The notes: generated from the letters alone by a model not told the origin. Counted from the first letter of the stretch, positions 48,143-57,190 are shown. The stretch is DNA of 64,000 bases from YC2-FULL-38-9 sp964629635 (GCA_964629635.1 CAZVQS010000001.1:372001-436000); one strand, 5' to 3'. A program made the numbers and translations.

Positions 48143-49876
48143 ATGAAAAAGGCTCTTATTTTTGTGGCCGCGATTCTTTTTCTTCTCGGAGCCCATGCCG
48201 CACAGGCAGACCAGCTTGACGACGTCACCCGCGAGCTGGAAAACGTGAAACGCACCTTCAACGATCTGGACAGCGCCAACAAAACAAATGAGGCAACCCT
48301 TTCCAACCTCAACAAACAGCTTGCCGGGATCAAGGGGAAAATATCGTCCCTTGAACGGGAAATCGAAAAAAAGCAGGAGGAAGTGAAAGAGGGCGAAAAG
48401 GTGCTTTCCTACCAGAAAAACCTGCTGAACGAACGGGCCCGTTCCTACTACAAGAACGCGGGCAAAAACACGCTTTCCTTCATGAACCTGCTTTTGTCCG
48501 AAAACCTTTCCGTTTCACTGCAGAACTTTTTTTACCAGAAAACTCTCATTGACGAGGACCGCAAATCCATTATCCGCATCGTCATGTACATAAAAGACAT
48601 CGAGGACAAGAAAAAAAGCCTCGAAAGCGAACAGAGCAGGCTTGCGGTTTTAAAGGCGGACGTGGACAAGCAGTCCGCGTTCCTTGCCGGGGAAGTGGAG
48701 AAAACGACCAAAGTGCTTGGCGAGCTCAAGAGCAAGATAGCATCCCTTACGGCGCAACAGCAGTCCATCATCGCACAGAGGCAGGCGAGCCTGAACCTGC
48801 CCCGTTCGGCCGGCACGTCGCTTGGCGGCTGTTCTGATGACCGGAGCATCGATCCGGGATTCGGGAACGCATACGCCTTTTTCAGCTACGGTTCCGTCCA
48901 TCGGGTGGGCATGAACCAGTTCGGCGCGTACGGAAGGGCGAAGGCAGGCCAGAGCTATGAAACGATACTGAACGCGTATTACAACAATGTGCGCATCGAG
49001 TGCCGTGATTTCCAGAACGGCAAAGTAAAGGTGCAGGGGTATGGGGAAGTGTCGATAAACGACTATCTGAAAGGCATCGGCGAAATGCCGTCCTCATGGG
49101 GCGATTCCGGCGGCATGGAAGCGCTGAAAGCGCAGGTTGTTGCGGCCGCATCGTTCGCGTTCGCGTATACGGGTGGCGGGGGAAGCGAGATCTGCACGAC
49201 CCAGGACTGCCAGGTGTACACCGGCGCAAACAAGGGCGGTAAATGGGAGGAAGCGGTGAACGCGGTACGATGCGGTGACAACAGCGCAAAAGTCATGGTT
49301 TCAAATGACACCGGCGAGGTCATCAAGGCGTGGTACGCTTCAACCCACGGCGGGTACGAATGGACGTCGGGCGAAATTTGGGGAAGCAACCGGCCCTGGA
49401 CCAAACACATGCAGGATACGTCCTCATCCGCAAACAGTTTTGCGGAACTCAACGAGCGGGCGTGGGACCGCGAGTCTCCGTGGTTTTACTGCGACTGGGG
49501 GGCGCGTCCGGAATACAACAAGACCGCCTGGCTCAAGAGCGAGGAAGTTGCGGATATCGTGAACGCGATACTGCTTGTTAGGGCTGACTCATCAACCTCA
49601 AGCCATGTCGGCCAGCCGGATAAGCCGACCGGCGACACCTGGGATCCGGGCCGCATAAAGGAAGAACTGCGCAAGCGCAACATCACTCCCTTCAACAGCG
49701 TCAGCGGCGTTTCCGTGAATGTGGATTTCGGGTACGGGAAAACGAACGGGATCACCATCAACGGGGATGCGGGTTCGCAGAGTTTTGACGGCAAGGAATT
49801 CAAGGATTTCTTCAACGTGCGCGCGCCCGCAAATATCCAGATCGTGTCTCCGATATACAACGTGGAACGAAGGTAA
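48143..49876 (+). CDS. Secreted coiled-coil protein with SpoIID/LytB domain
   Basis: 577 residues. Signal peptide (1-20, ending AHAAQA); long coiled coil (about 22-210; LEREIEKKQEEVKEGEKVLS); SpoIID/LytB-type domain (about 240-430; HRVGMNQFGAYGRAKAG, YLKGIGEMPSSWG, EALKAQVVAAASFAF, STHGGYEW); C-terminal extension (to 577). SpoIID strips stem-less glycan strands, and LytB-like proteins stimulate amidases. This fusion with a CwlO-like coiled coil is common in CPR and should act in wall remodelling or division. Start set by TATAAT. Confidence 0.88.
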   Translation: MKKALIFVAAILFLLGAHAAQADQLDDVTRELENVKRTFNDLDSANKTNEATLSNLNKQLAGIKGKISSLEREIEKKQEEVKEGEKVLSYQKNLLNERARSYYKNAGKNTLSFMNLLLSENLSVSLQNFFYQKTLIDEDRKSIIRIVMYIKDIEDKKKSLESEQSRLAVLKADVDKQSAFLAGEVEKTTKVLGELKSKIASLTAQQQSIIAQRQASLNLPRSAGTSLGGCSDDRSIDPGFGNAYAFFSYGSVHRVGMNQFGAYGRAKAGQSYETILNAYYNNVRIECRDFQNGKVKVQGYGEVSINDYLKGIGEMPSSWGDSGGMEALKAQVVAAASFAFAYTGGGGSEICTTQDCQVYTGANKGGKWEEAVNAVRCGDNSAKVMVSNDTGEVIKAWYASTHGGYEWTSGEIWGSNRPWTKHMQDTSSSANSFAELNERAWDRESPWFYCDWGARPEYNKTAWLKSEEVADIVNAILLVRADSSTSSHVGQPDKPTGDTWDPGRIKEELRKRNITPFNSVSGVSVNVDFGYGKTNGITINGDAGSQSFDGKEFKDFFNVRAPANIQIVSPIYNVERR

Positions 49877-49877
49877 G

Positions 49878-50867
49878 TTACTCCTGTTTCGTGTGGAGAA
49901 GCGCGCCTGCCTTATTGACAGTCAGCTGGATTATTGATGTCAGGACAATAACCACCACGAAAAACCCGATCCAGTCGAACTTCATTTTCAGTATCACCGC
50001 AAAGAAATAAATGAGGAGCGTGTGGATGAAATAAATGGTGTAGGAATATCTGCTGAAAAAATGAATTATGGAGCGAAGCGGTTTGAAGAGGTTTTTTTCC
50101 GCCATGACCCACAGGATATTCAGGCAAAACAGACTGTATGCTATGTGGTAGATGTTGGGCGGATACTTGTTGCTGTACATCCGCAATGATTTGTGGAGGG
50201 GGACAAGGACATACGTTTGGGTTCCGATAAATACGAGAAAAAAGAGAACGGTAAGCGACCAGAAAAGCAGTTTGCGCTCCTTGATCCGGGAAAACAGCAT
50301 GGTGTATACGACCACAAGCGACCACGGCAGCCACATGATGAGCCGGAACCAGGGAAGAGGAGTGTATTTGAGGAATATGATTGATGAAGCCAGGGCAAGC
50401 GCGGAATATATGATCATGATCGGTTTCGATTTCCTGAACCAGGCCGAGAACAAGGGCATCAGAAGCGAGAGCTGCAGGAAAAGCAGCACGAGCCAGTTGT
50501 TTTCCGATCCGCCGGTCAGAAACAGGTTCTGCGCGAGATATTTCAGGCCCAGTTTTTTCGGCTCACCCGCGAGCATGAGGATAAAAAGCCCGGCAAGGAA
50601 TCCGTAATACGGGAATACCAGCCGGTCGACCCGTTTCTTGAAATAATCCCAGTACGCGAAAAGTCCCAATGTGTGGTCCTTCTGGAAATACAGGAATGAG
50701 GAACAGAATATGAACGCGACGACCGCGAACTGACTCCATTCCAACAGGTTGAACGCGAGCCGGTTGCCGAGGTGATATGCGTTCGTATGGATGAGGATCA
50801 TGACGATGATCGATATGCCGCGGATGTCGTCGATCTCAAGGAAGCGTTCCTTTTTTTGTTCTCCCAT
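49878..50867 (-). CDS. Acyltransferase family 3 (OafA/YrhL-like) membrane protein
   Basis: 329 residues with about 10 helices. The family mark is at the start: ERFLEIDDIRGISIIVMILIH (R-x-D-x-x-R-G-x-x-x-x-x-V-x-x-x-H pattern). It transfers acyl groups, often acetate, to sugars of surface polysaccharides. It overlaps the end of the O-antigen-ligase-like gene by 32 nt, so the two probably act on the same glycan. Start at ATG 50867; ATG 50873 is also possible. Confidence 0.85.
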   Translation of the reverse strand: MGEQKKERFLEIDDIRGISIIVMILIHTNAYHLGNRLAFNLLEWSQFAVVAFIFCSSFLYFQKDHTLGLFAYWDYFKKRVDRLVFPYYGFLAGLFILMLAGEPKKLGLKYLAQNLFLTGGSENNWLVLLFLQLSLLMPLFSAWFRKSKPIMIIYSALALASSIIFLKYTPLPWFRLIMWLPWSLVVVYTMLFSRIKERKLLFWSLTVLFFLVFIGTQTYVLVPLHKSLRMYSNKYPPNIYHIAYSLFCLNILWVMAEKNLFKPLRSIIHFFSRYSYTIYFIHTLLIYFFAVILKMKFDWIGFFVVVIVLTSIIQLTVNKAGALLHTKQE

Positions 50868-52080
50868 ATGCATTCATTATGCCAAATATTACGGGTAACA
50901 GAAGCATGTTTTGCTGGAGCGTGATCCAGTAATGATCGAACATCCCGGTCGCTCCCACCGCAAGGACCGCAAGGAGAAGAGGGGTGTGCCCGGCATGTTT
51001 TTTTATCCAGGAAACAAGAAACATTAGGGTTGCGGAAAACACCGGAATTCCCGCTTCCGCCAAAAACAGCAGGAAGATATTATGCACCGGCTGCAGGAAA
51101 AAATACGGATACCTGGACGCGAAATGCTGGGAGGCGGCCAGGTAGCTGCCCAGCCCGGTCCCTGTGATGGGATACTTCACGATGAGGATAAGGGATTCCT
51201 TCAGGAGCGTTATCCGTTTTTCAAAGCTTGCCGGATCGGTTTGCGCAAAAAGAAAAACGCCCGCCAGAAGAGCCGGGGACAGGGTGCGCGCGAGTACGCA
51301 GATACGACATTCGGTCCTGTCTTTGAACGCATAGATCAGTGTGACGAAAAGATATGCAAGTATTGCGTTTTTGGAAAACGAAAAAAATACCAGAATGCTT
51401 GCAAGGAAAATGGCGGAATATTTCAGGAACCGGTTGGTAATGAAGGCGCCCGTGAGGAAAAGAACATATACCAGGAGGAAAAATCCGGCAAGGGAGTTCG
51501 GGTGGGAAAACGTTCCGTAAGGCCTGAGAAGTTCAGTGCCGGCAAGGGACGCTTTCGCGATACCGGGCGTTGAAAGGTTCATATACCGTTCCCCGAAAAA
51601 ATAAAAGACGCCCTGGAGGGAGTGGCGGGTAAGAAGCTGCGCAAGCGCAAGACCCGCCTGCATGACAGTGCCTCCCGCGAATCCGAGGATAATATGCCGT
51701 TTATACCGCATGAATTGGCTGCAGAACAGGGGATAAAGAGCAAGGACCTCAATGACTTTGATGAACCGGTACAGGAAAAGCGGCTGTATGAGGGCAAACA
51801 GGCCGGTTGAAGCGATGAGGAAAAGCAGTATAAGCACCTTTTTATTACGGAAAAACATCAGGGCGGTTTTCAGGTTGAGCGCGATGAGGGCGAGGGCAAG
51901 GATATCGGTCAGGTATATGGTCGGGGAGAGGTAGTCGATCCTGATGCCGGCGACATAGGAAAACGGGGGAAAGAAATGCCTGCCCAGTTGCGTCGGAAGG
52001 AGGAATGCAAACAGGAGAAAAAGCGCGGGCTGTATGCGTTCAGAAAAGGACGGATTGTTTCGGCTGCGCGTGTCCTTCAT
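50836..52080 (-). CDS. O-antigen ligase/polymerase-like (Wzy/WaaL) membrane protein
   Basis: 414 residues with about 12 helices. The family motif in the large outside loop is YPITGTGLGSYLAAS followed by PVHNIFLLFLAEAGIP (the H-N-x-x-L pattern of the Wzy_C domain). RPYGTFSHPNSLAGFF is the upstream conserved segment. It joins or polymerises undecaprenyl-linked glycans on the outer face. The start was set at 52080 (frame open to 52149); either way it overlaps the PHP gene end by 41 nt or more. Confidence 0.82.
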   Translation of the reverse strand: MKDTRSRNNPSFSERIQPALFLLFAFLLPTQLGRHFFPPFSYVAGIRIDYLSPTIYLTDILALALIALNLKTALMFFRNKKVLILLFLIASTGLFALIQPLFLYRFIKVIEVLALYPLFCSQFMRYKRHIILGFAGGTVMQAGLALAQLLTRHSLQGVFYFFGERYMNLSTPGIAKASLAGTELLRPYGTFSHPNSLAGFFLLVYVLFLTGAFITNRFLKYSAIFLASILVFFSFSKNAILAYLFVTLIYAFKDRTECRICVLARTLSPALLAGVFLFAQTDPASFEKRITLLKESLILIVKYPITGTGLGSYLAASQHFASRYPYFFLQPVHNIFLLFLAEAGIPVFSATLMFLVSWIKKHAGHTPLLLAVLAVGATGMFDHYWITLQQNMLLLPVIFGIMNAYGRTKKGTLP

Positions 52081-53392
52081 GTACTTTAGCTTCTCCTGTC
52101 TTGAATATTTTAACCGTACCGAATACGCCGTCATACCCCGGATCAACATACGCCTTGCGGCAGCGGATGATTTCTATTGCCTCACGGAGCCGTTGTCCGC
52201 CGAACTGTTCGATCGTGTCGTAGGGGATTTTAAGGAGAATATCGAATTCGGTCCCGAGTTCGTTGACCGCGCGCATGTACGCGCGTTCCCCCTTGACGAC
52301 CGATCCCCCTTCCAGTTCGTTCATCACTTCAATAAGGGGAATGATCGAAACGAATGGCTTCCGTTTCTTTTCCCTGTCATCGACAAACGTGAGCCCTGCG
52401 GAGTTCTGGCCGAACAGGAGATCGTCCTGCGACAGCGTCCGTACGGACAGGTCCGCAACCCGGCTTTCCACGCCGACCGTCAATGGTTTTTTGCATACGG
52501 GGCAGACAACGCCTTTTTCTTTTTCTTCCCGGGGCGAGTATTTCACGTTGCATGACCGGTGTCCGGTCCAATGATATTTCCCTTCCTCGGGGAAAAATTC
52601 GATGGTGTAGCCGATCTTCAGTTTTCCCGACGGTTCCTGTCTGATTGCGTCCGTGATGTCCGCATAGGAATAGGAATCGATCGGCGCTTTGGAGTTGGCG
52701 ATAAAAACCGTCGCTTCGCGGGCGAGTTTCGGTCCGGAATGTGCGTCGGATGAGGATATGATGGACCGGGTTTCCAGCTCCCTGATCTGCCAGTTCATGA
52801 TCGGGTCGGAGGACAGTCCGGTCTCGATGCCGTATATGTGTTTTGCGCCCTCTGCCCCGAAACATTCCTCAATGGAATTGAATCCGGACTTTGATCCGAA
52901 CATCGAAAACCACGGCGTCCAGATGTGCGCGGGGATAAGCATGATCCGCCGGTCGATCGACAGAAGCATTTCGAGAAGATCCTTTGAGGATATGCCGGTG
53001 ATGGGCCGGCCGTCGGCCAGCAGGTTCGCGCCGCGCCGGGTGAATTCCCTGTTCACTTTTTCTGCGGTTTCAATCGACGGGGACATGACGACGTTATGCA
53101 CCCGGCGCGTGGCTCCGCCCTGGGAATAGATGCTTGAGATTTCGGTTGTGAGGATGAAGCGTACTTTGTGTTTCTGGCCGGCTGAGGGCTTTTTCAGTTC
53201 ATAAATGCCGGGTGACGTTTCGTAGAGGTGGTTTGAAATTTCCCTGAACCAGATGGGGTGCGTCCAGTCGCCGGTTGAGATAAGGCCGATGCCTTTGAGG
53301 GATGCCCAGGTGCCGATGCCGTGCAGATCCATTTTCTGTGAAACGGCGCGGGAATATTTGGAGTGGATATGGAGGTCGGCGATAATCTGCAT
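52040..53392 (-). CDS. PHP-domain protein of the endonuclease Q (TIGR00375-like) family
   Basis: 450 residues. PHP metal site: IADLHIHSKYS (D6, H8, H10), with further ligands in IPAHIWTPW and SSSDAHSG. After the PHP domain comes a four-Cys-like zinc region (RSCNVKYS, VCPVCKKPL) and a C-terminal helical domain (GGQRLREAIEII). This order matches endonuclease Q, which nicks DNA 5' of deaminated bases in archaea and some bacteria. It could serve repair of hypoxanthine or uracil. TACAAT ends 6 nt before the ATG. Confidence 0.82.
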   Translation of the reverse strand: MQIIADLHIHSKYSRAVSQKMDLHGIGTWASLKGIGLISTGDWTHPIWFREISNHLYETSPGIYELKKPSAGQKHKVRFILTTEISSIYSQGGATRRVHNVVMSPSIETAEKVNREFTRRGANLLADGRPITGISSKDLLEMLLSIDRRIMLIPAHIWTPWFSMFGSKSGFNSIEECFGAEGAKHIYGIETGLSSDPIMNWQIRELETRSIISSSDAHSGPKLAREATVFIANSKAPIDSYSYADITDAIRQEPSGKLKIGYTIEFFPEEGKYHWTGHRSCNVKYSPREEKEKGVVCPVCKKPLTVGVESRVADLSVRTLSQDDLLFGQNSAGLTFVDDREKKRKPFVSIIPLIEVMNELEGGSVVKGERAYMRAVNELGTEFDILLKIPYDTIEQFGGQRLREAIEIIRCRKAYVDPGYDGVFGTVKIFKTGEAKVHEGHAQPKQSVLF

Positions 53393-53398
53393 AGCATT

Positions 53399-53435
53399 AT
53401 TGTAGCACAGCAGGCACGTGCCCTTATGCTACAAT
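53399..53435. promoter_or_regulatory. Two divergent extended -10 boxes (TGCTACAAT)
   Basis: Minus strand: TGcTACAAT with hexamer 53404-53399, 6 nt before ATG 53392. Plus strand: TGcTACAAT with hexamer 53430-53435, 5 nt before ATG 53441. The same nonamer drives both genes. Confidence 0.65.
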
Positions 53436-53440
53436 GGGAC

Positions 53441-53980
53441 ATGGATTATTACGCCCAGAAGCAGTATCTTGCACAAGTCGACCGGGATGATAATATTGTG
53501 GGGAAGATCGAAAAATGGGAAGCGCATAAAAAGGGGATTCTCCACCGGGGGTACACGGCGATACTGACTTGCAGTAGCGAGGTTGTTTTGCAGCACCGGA
53601 AACATCCGGTGTTTGACGATGTGTTTGACCTGTCCTTTTCCTCCCACCAGCTTTATGTAAACGGCACGCTCCAGAGCGACCGGGATGCGATCATGGCGGG
53701 ATTGGAGCGGGAATGGAATATCCGGGAAACGGATCTGGCAAAGAAACCGGCGTTCCTGAAAAAAGTGTATTACGAGGCAAAAGACAAAAAAAGCGGATAT
53801 ATCGAGCACGAGATGGATTATATTTACCTGGTTGAGCTGAAACGGCTGCCTGAGGCAAATACCGGGTATGCCTACGGGCAGAAAACGTACGGAAAAGAGA
53901 ACATCCCTTCCATAACACAAGCGTCCGGCCTGAACCTTGCCCCCTGGGTTGCGGCCCTGATCCGGGAGAAGGCGTATTAA
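53441..53980 (+). CDS. NUDIX hydrolase, isopentenyl-diphosphate isomerase-like
   Basis: 179 residues. It opens YLAQVDRDDNIVGKIEKWEAH and GILHRGYTAIL, as in IPP isomerase-type NUDIX proteins. The catalytic-Cys segment (TNTCCSHP in true isomerases) is changed to SFSSHQL, so the active Cys is absent. The nudix region GLEREWNIRETDL is degenerate, while EHEMDYIYLV keeps the E-x-E-type metal site. Isomerase activity is doubtful; a NUDIX hydrolase is more likely. Start at 53441 from the promoter; the frame is open from 53363, inside the divergent gene. Confidence 0.72.
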   Translation: MDYYAQKQYLAQVDRDDNIVGKIEKWEAHKKGILHRGYTAILTCSSEVVLQHRKHPVFDDVFDLSFSSHQLYVNGTLQSDRDAIMAGLEREWNIRETDLAKKPAFLKKVYYEAKDKKSGYIEHEMDYIYLVELKRLPEANTGYAYGQKTYGKENIPSITQASGLNLAPWVAALIREKAY

Positions 53981-53991
53981 GCTTCCCGCCT

Positions 53992-54019
53992 TTGAGTTGG
54001 AGCCTTCATCTGTTAGAAT
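53992..54019 (+). promoter_or_regulatory. smpB promoter
   Basis: TTGAGT (53992-53997), 16-nt spacer, extended -10 TGtTAGAAT (hexamer 54014-54019), 6 nt before ATG 54026. Confidence 0.7.
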
Positions 54020-54025
54020 CTACTT

Positions 54026-54475
54026 ATGAAAATCGTGAACCGGAAATTCCACCGCGACTATGAGGAAATCGAACGCTTTGAGGCGGGGATATCGCTTACG
54101 GGCGGCGAGGTGAAATCGATCCGGGAGGAAAAACTGAAACTCGAGGACGCGTTCGTGAAAATCATGCATGATGAGGTGTTCCTCATCAATGCAAATATCG
54201 CGCCCTATTCCTTTGCCGTGGAAAAGGGGTATGACGCGAAACGGACACGAAAACTGCTTCTTCACCGCAAGGAAATCCTGCGCCTCCAGACCAAGCTGGG
54301 GCAGGGCGGCAGGTTGACCATCGCGCCCCTTTCGTGCTATAATAGGGGGCGTCATATCAAGCTGGAAATAGCTTTGGCCCGGCCGCGCAAGGACCTTGAA
54401 AAACGGAAACTGGAAAAGAAACGGGATGTTGAGCGGCAGCAGAAACGGGAGATGAAGGAATTCACGAAAGTGTAA
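54026..54475 (+). CDS. smpB: SsrA-binding protein SmpB
   Basis: 149 residues. The OB-fold core is typical: NRKFHRDYEEIERFEAGISL, GGEVKSIREEKLKLEDAFV, then PLSCYNRGRHIKLEIALARP, ending with the basic helical tail KRDVERQQKREMKEF that enters the mRNA channel of the ribosome. It carries tmRNA to stalled ribosomes. The tmRNA gene itself follows 88 nt downstream with its own promoter. Full length for the family. Confidence 0.96.
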   Translation: MKIVNRKFHRDYEEIERFEAGISLTGGEVKSIREEKLKLEDAFVKIMHDEVFLINANIAPYSFAVEKGYDAKRTRKLLLHRKEILRLQTKLGQGGRLTIAPLSCYNRGRHIKLEIALARPRKDLEKRKLEKKRDVERQQKREMKEFTKV

Positions 54476-54488
54476 CGTAAAATAGGGG

Positions 54489-54516
54489 TTTACATTTCAT
54501 GAACCACGGGTATAAT
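54489..54516 (+). promoter_or_regulatory. tmRNA (ssrA) promoter
   Basis: TTTACA (54489-54494), 16-nt spacer, TATAAT (54511-54516). Transcription would begin near 54523, giving a precursor leader of about 40 nt before the mature 5' end. Confidence 0.75.
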
Positions 54517-54563
54517 GGGTTTGCTTTCCAGGGACTTTTCCGGAAAAAAACGGAAAGATCCAT

Positions 54564-55004
54564 GGGGATGCAAGGCATCGACGAGGAATTTGCACTTTTA
54601 CAAACGGTGAGGGCGGATCTATCCGTCAACTAGAAAAAAATAACTGCTAAATCATTCGATGAAGCTGTTGCTCCTCTTAAGGAACTTGCACGGGAGATGC
54701 TTGGTGTAAACCAACGCTCCTATGCTTTCGCCACTGCTTAACGCGGTAGCGAGTACCCTCCTTATCGAGAGCCTCTTCCCGCATTTTCGGTCCGGTTCCA
54801 TGCGGGTAAGGGATTAACCAACCGGAATAGGGCAAAGCGGAGTTTTTGGTTGGCTGCCGCGTCCGAATAAACCCTTCAACCAGCATCCCGGTTAAGTTTG
54901 CGTTTACAGCTTGCCGGGATCGAGCAAAAATGCGCTATCCCTCACTAAACATTTGTAACCGAGTGTTTCCCCGGACCCGGGTCCAATTCCCGGCATCTCC
55001 ACCA
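54564..55004 (+). ncRNA. ssrA: Transfer-messenger RNA (tmRNA, ssrA)
   Basis: 441 nt. The 5' end GGGGATG (54564-54570) pairs with CATCTCC (54994-55000), and the 3' end is ACCA (55001-55004). The T-arm CCCGGGTCCAATTCCCGG is encoded at the 3' end. GGCATCGACGA near the 5' end is the usual tmRNA start block. The tag frame starts at GCT 54646 and stops at TAA 54739-54741: 31 codons, beginning AKSFDE and ending SYAFATA, so the degradation tail resembles YALAA-type tags. This is a one-piece tmRNA with an unusually long tag. Confidence 0.93.
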
Positions 55005-55013
55005 CAAAAAAAG

Positions 55014-55040
55014 ACCACCCTGAAAGGGGTGGTTTTTTTT
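55014..55040 (+). terminator. Intrinsic terminator of ssrA
   Basis: ACCACCC (55014-55020), loop TGAAAG, GGGTGGT (55027-55033), then a T run to 55040. Directly after the tmRNA 3' end. Confidence 0.9.
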
Positions 55041-55042
55041 GT

Positions 55043-55071
55043 TTGACTTGAAAATCGCTTGGTGTTATTAT
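55043..55071 (+). promoter_or_regulatory. Promoter of the 55078 gene
   Basis: TTGACT (55043-55048), 17-nt spacer, TATTAT with TGt extension (55066-55071), 6 nt before ATG 55078. One of the clearest leaderless promoters here. Confidence 0.75.
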
Positions 55072-55077
55072 CAGCGT

Positions 55078-55464
55078 ATGAGTGAAGCACAACCTAAGCC
55101 CGTTCAACCCGAACAAAAACGTCCGGAAGGACCTCCCGCCGGTATGACTCAGAAAGCTTGGGAGGAAATGCAGTTGGCTTGGGGTATGTTCAGCGCTTTA
55201 AACGGCGAGTCGACTCCGGACGTCCAGGAAGCGGCCCAGGGGGATACGGGTATGGAAGCTATCCTCAGGATGACAAAAGGGTTGCTGGATACGGGTGAGA
55301 AAATGGGTTTGAAGTCAGACAAAGTATTCACGGCACTTCAGGATATAGTCCCGAAGGTTGAGCCGCAGACGAAGCCGGGACCTGAAGCGCATTCCACTCC
55401 GTTACCCGAGACTTTGTCGCCGGAACCACCTGCACCTACAACACCGGTTCCGCCCGCGAAATAA
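55078..55464 (+). CDS. Pro/Glu-rich hypothetical protein
   Basis: 128 residues, no membrane segment. Pro-rich ends (QPKPVQPEQKRPEGPP and LPETLSPEPPAPTTPVPP) flank a helical middle (GMTQKAWEEMQLAWGMFSAL; ILRMTKGLLDTGEKMGLKSD). No family recognised. The strong promoter and regular codon pattern support a real gene. It converges with the next gene, 11 nt between stops. Confidence 0.6.
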   Translation: MSEAQPKPVQPEQKRPEGPPAGMTQKAWEEMQLAWGMFSALNGESTPDVQEAAQGDTGMEAILRMTKGLLDTGEKMGLKSDKVFTALQDIVPKVEPQTKPGPEAHSTPLPETLSPEPPAPTTPVPPAK

Positions 55465-55475
55465 CCCGACACTTA

Positions 55476-56468
55476 CTACTGAATCACCAGCGTTTGTTCT
55501 TCGGTTTCGGGAGAATAGGGAAACATGGATTCTTCCGCGTTTTTCGTGCAGCCGGTTACTTTCTTGAATTCCAGCGAATCGTTTGTTATCCATTTTGCTC
55601 CGATCTGCGTGTTCGATTCGGTTTTCAGTTCCACCCCTTCCGGATACGAGTAGATATGAAGGTCAAAGCTTTCGCAGTCAAGCTTGTTTGCCGTTTGGGC
55701 ATACGCGGCGACACGGGTTCCTTCCGGATTTGCCCGGAGATGGAATATATGTTTCGGGAGATCGGTCGGAACAGATGTTTTTTTGACCGCGTCAAACACA
55801 TATATCGTGTCCGTTTTTAAGTATAAAAGTTCGTTTCCTTTCACCCATGTCGGGTGTCCCATGTCCTCGAATTTTCCGCTGTTTTTCAGGATATTTCCCT
55901 CAATGTCCGCAACGATAAACGAGGGAAAATTGATGCCGGTGCGGTTCATGGAGACGTATGCGCCGGATGGGGAGAATTCAAGCGCGCTGTTATCCATGTA
56001 ATAGCCGCCCCGCCCCGTGATGCTTTCCTGTACTTCGTAGATTGGTTTTGCTTTGCCCGCCGCAATGTCATACAGATATAATCCGTACCTGCTCCAGTTT
56101 TCGTCGGGCCCGAAAAATGCGGCAAGATTATGGTCCGCGGGGGAGACGGCGGCATGTTCGGCAACCAGTTTTGACAGCGTGGTATCTCCGATCTGTTGTA
56201 TGAGCGTTTCTTCGCTTATTTCCGGCAATGCTCCGGAAGCTGCAGAGGAAGAGGGCTGGGTTTTTACCGGGGAACCTGATTTGATGACGGGAGACGGGGA
56301 TGGAGGCATGCTGGTTTTCCGGGAAGTTCGTGTTGCTGCAAACAGGAAATATGATGCGGAGAAAAAAACGATAAAGAGAAGGAATATTTTAACTGGGTTT
56401 TCCTTTTTACCGGCGGGTCGGAACTCCGGAATATCGGGAAGGGGTTGGGTTGTTTTTGCGTTTGCCAT
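55476..56468 (-). CDS. Membrane-anchored beta-propeller-like protein
   Basis: 330 residues from ATG 56468: one membrane segment (about 27-45), Ser/Pro linker (50-80), then blade-like repeats in the extracellular part, such as SRYGLYLYDIAAGKAKPIYE, LEFSPSGAYVSMNRTG and HLRANPEGTRVAAYAQ, typical of WD40/TolB-like propellers. Two Cys (LDCESF, VTGCTKN) may pair. It probably binds partners at the cell surface. Its start is 5 nt after the stop of the Cys-rich gene, so the two form an operon. Confidence 0.65.
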   Translation of the reverse strand: MANAKTTQPLPDIPEFRPAGKKENPVKIFLLFIVFFSASYFLFAATRTSRKTSMPPSPSPVIKSGSPVKTQPSSSAASGALPEISEETLIQQIGDTTLSKLVAEHAAVSPADHNLAAFFGPDENWSRYGLYLYDIAAGKAKPIYEVQESITGRGGYYMDNSALEFSPSGAYVSMNRTGINFPSFIVADIEGNILKNSGKFEDMGHPTWVKGNELLYLKTDTIYVFDAVKKTSVPTDLPKHIFHLRANPEGTRVAAYAQTANKLDCESFDLHIYSYPEGVELKTESNTQIGAKWITNDSLEFKKVTGCTKNAEESMFPYSPETEEQTLVIQ

Positions 56469-56473
56469 ATCCG

Positions 56474-57190
56474 TCAGTCGCATTTCGGGTATTCGGGATT
56501 TTCGGCTATGCCTTTATAACAGCAGGATCCGCATTCGCCCTCGCATGTATAGACAGCCGAGTCGCAAACCGCGCCGGGCGCACACGTGGGCTTAATGAGC
56601 GTACCGCTGCAGGTACAGACGACTTCTCCCGATGAGTCCCATCCGCCGCATTCCTTTTTTCCGGTTTTCGGAAGGCATGTGTTGACGGTACATCCGCATT
56701 CATACATCGGCATTGCCATGCAATCCATCAAAGAGGTAGGCGATTTCCAGGATTTGCTCAGGCACCCGTGGCCGCAGGTTGCCATGCAATCAGAATCAGC
56801 ATTGCAAGTTCTCGCCTCGGCCGGTATACCCTGACATGCCTGTTCGTCCTGCGGCTGCCCCAGGTGGTTAACGCAAGCGGACGAACCCGGCGTGGGGTTT
56901 GTCTTGGGGCACGGGGCATATTCGCAGTCGGGAGGAACCCTGCCGACCGCTGATCCGTCCGGGCACAGCTTTGCTTCCATGGTGCAGCTTATGCCCTGGG
57001 GGGCGGTAGGCGATGGAAACGGTTGTGCATTGCCGGATGATATTCCGAGGAAATATCCTGCGGCTCCGAAAGACAGCATGAGTATGATTCCGCCGAGTAT
57101 CAGGGGAAAGGGCAGCGATGGTCTGTCAGGGATTTTTTCAGGATTTTGAGGTAAAGGTTGCGGGGGAGTGTGCAGGTCCATTACCTTCAT
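56474..57190 (-). CDS. Membrane-anchored Cys-rich protein with CPDGS module
   Basis: 238 residues. Membrane segment (about 27-49, FPLILGGIILMLSFGAAGYF), Pro/Ser linker, the module CTMEAKLCPDGSAVGRVPPD followed by CEYAPCP, then about 20 further Cys in a row of small disulfide-like units (CNADSDCMATCGHGC, CECGSCC-like end). The CPDGS module also occurs in the protein at 60814. Probably an extracellular disulfide-rich binding protein. TAATGT ends 6 nt before the ATG; ATG 57181 is a second candidate. Confidence 0.68.
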   Translation of the reverse strand: MKVMDLHTPPQPLPQNPEKIPDRPSLPFPLILGGIILMLSFGAAGYFLGISSGNAQPFPSPTAPQGISCTMEAKLCPDGSAVGRVPPDCEYAPCPKTNPTPGSSACVNHLGQPQDEQACQGIPAEARTCNADSDCMATCGHGCLSKSWKSPTSLMDCMAMPMYECGCTVNTCLPKTGKKECGGWDSSGEVVCTCSGTLIKPTCAPGAVCDSAVYTCEGECGSCCYKGIAENPEYPKCD

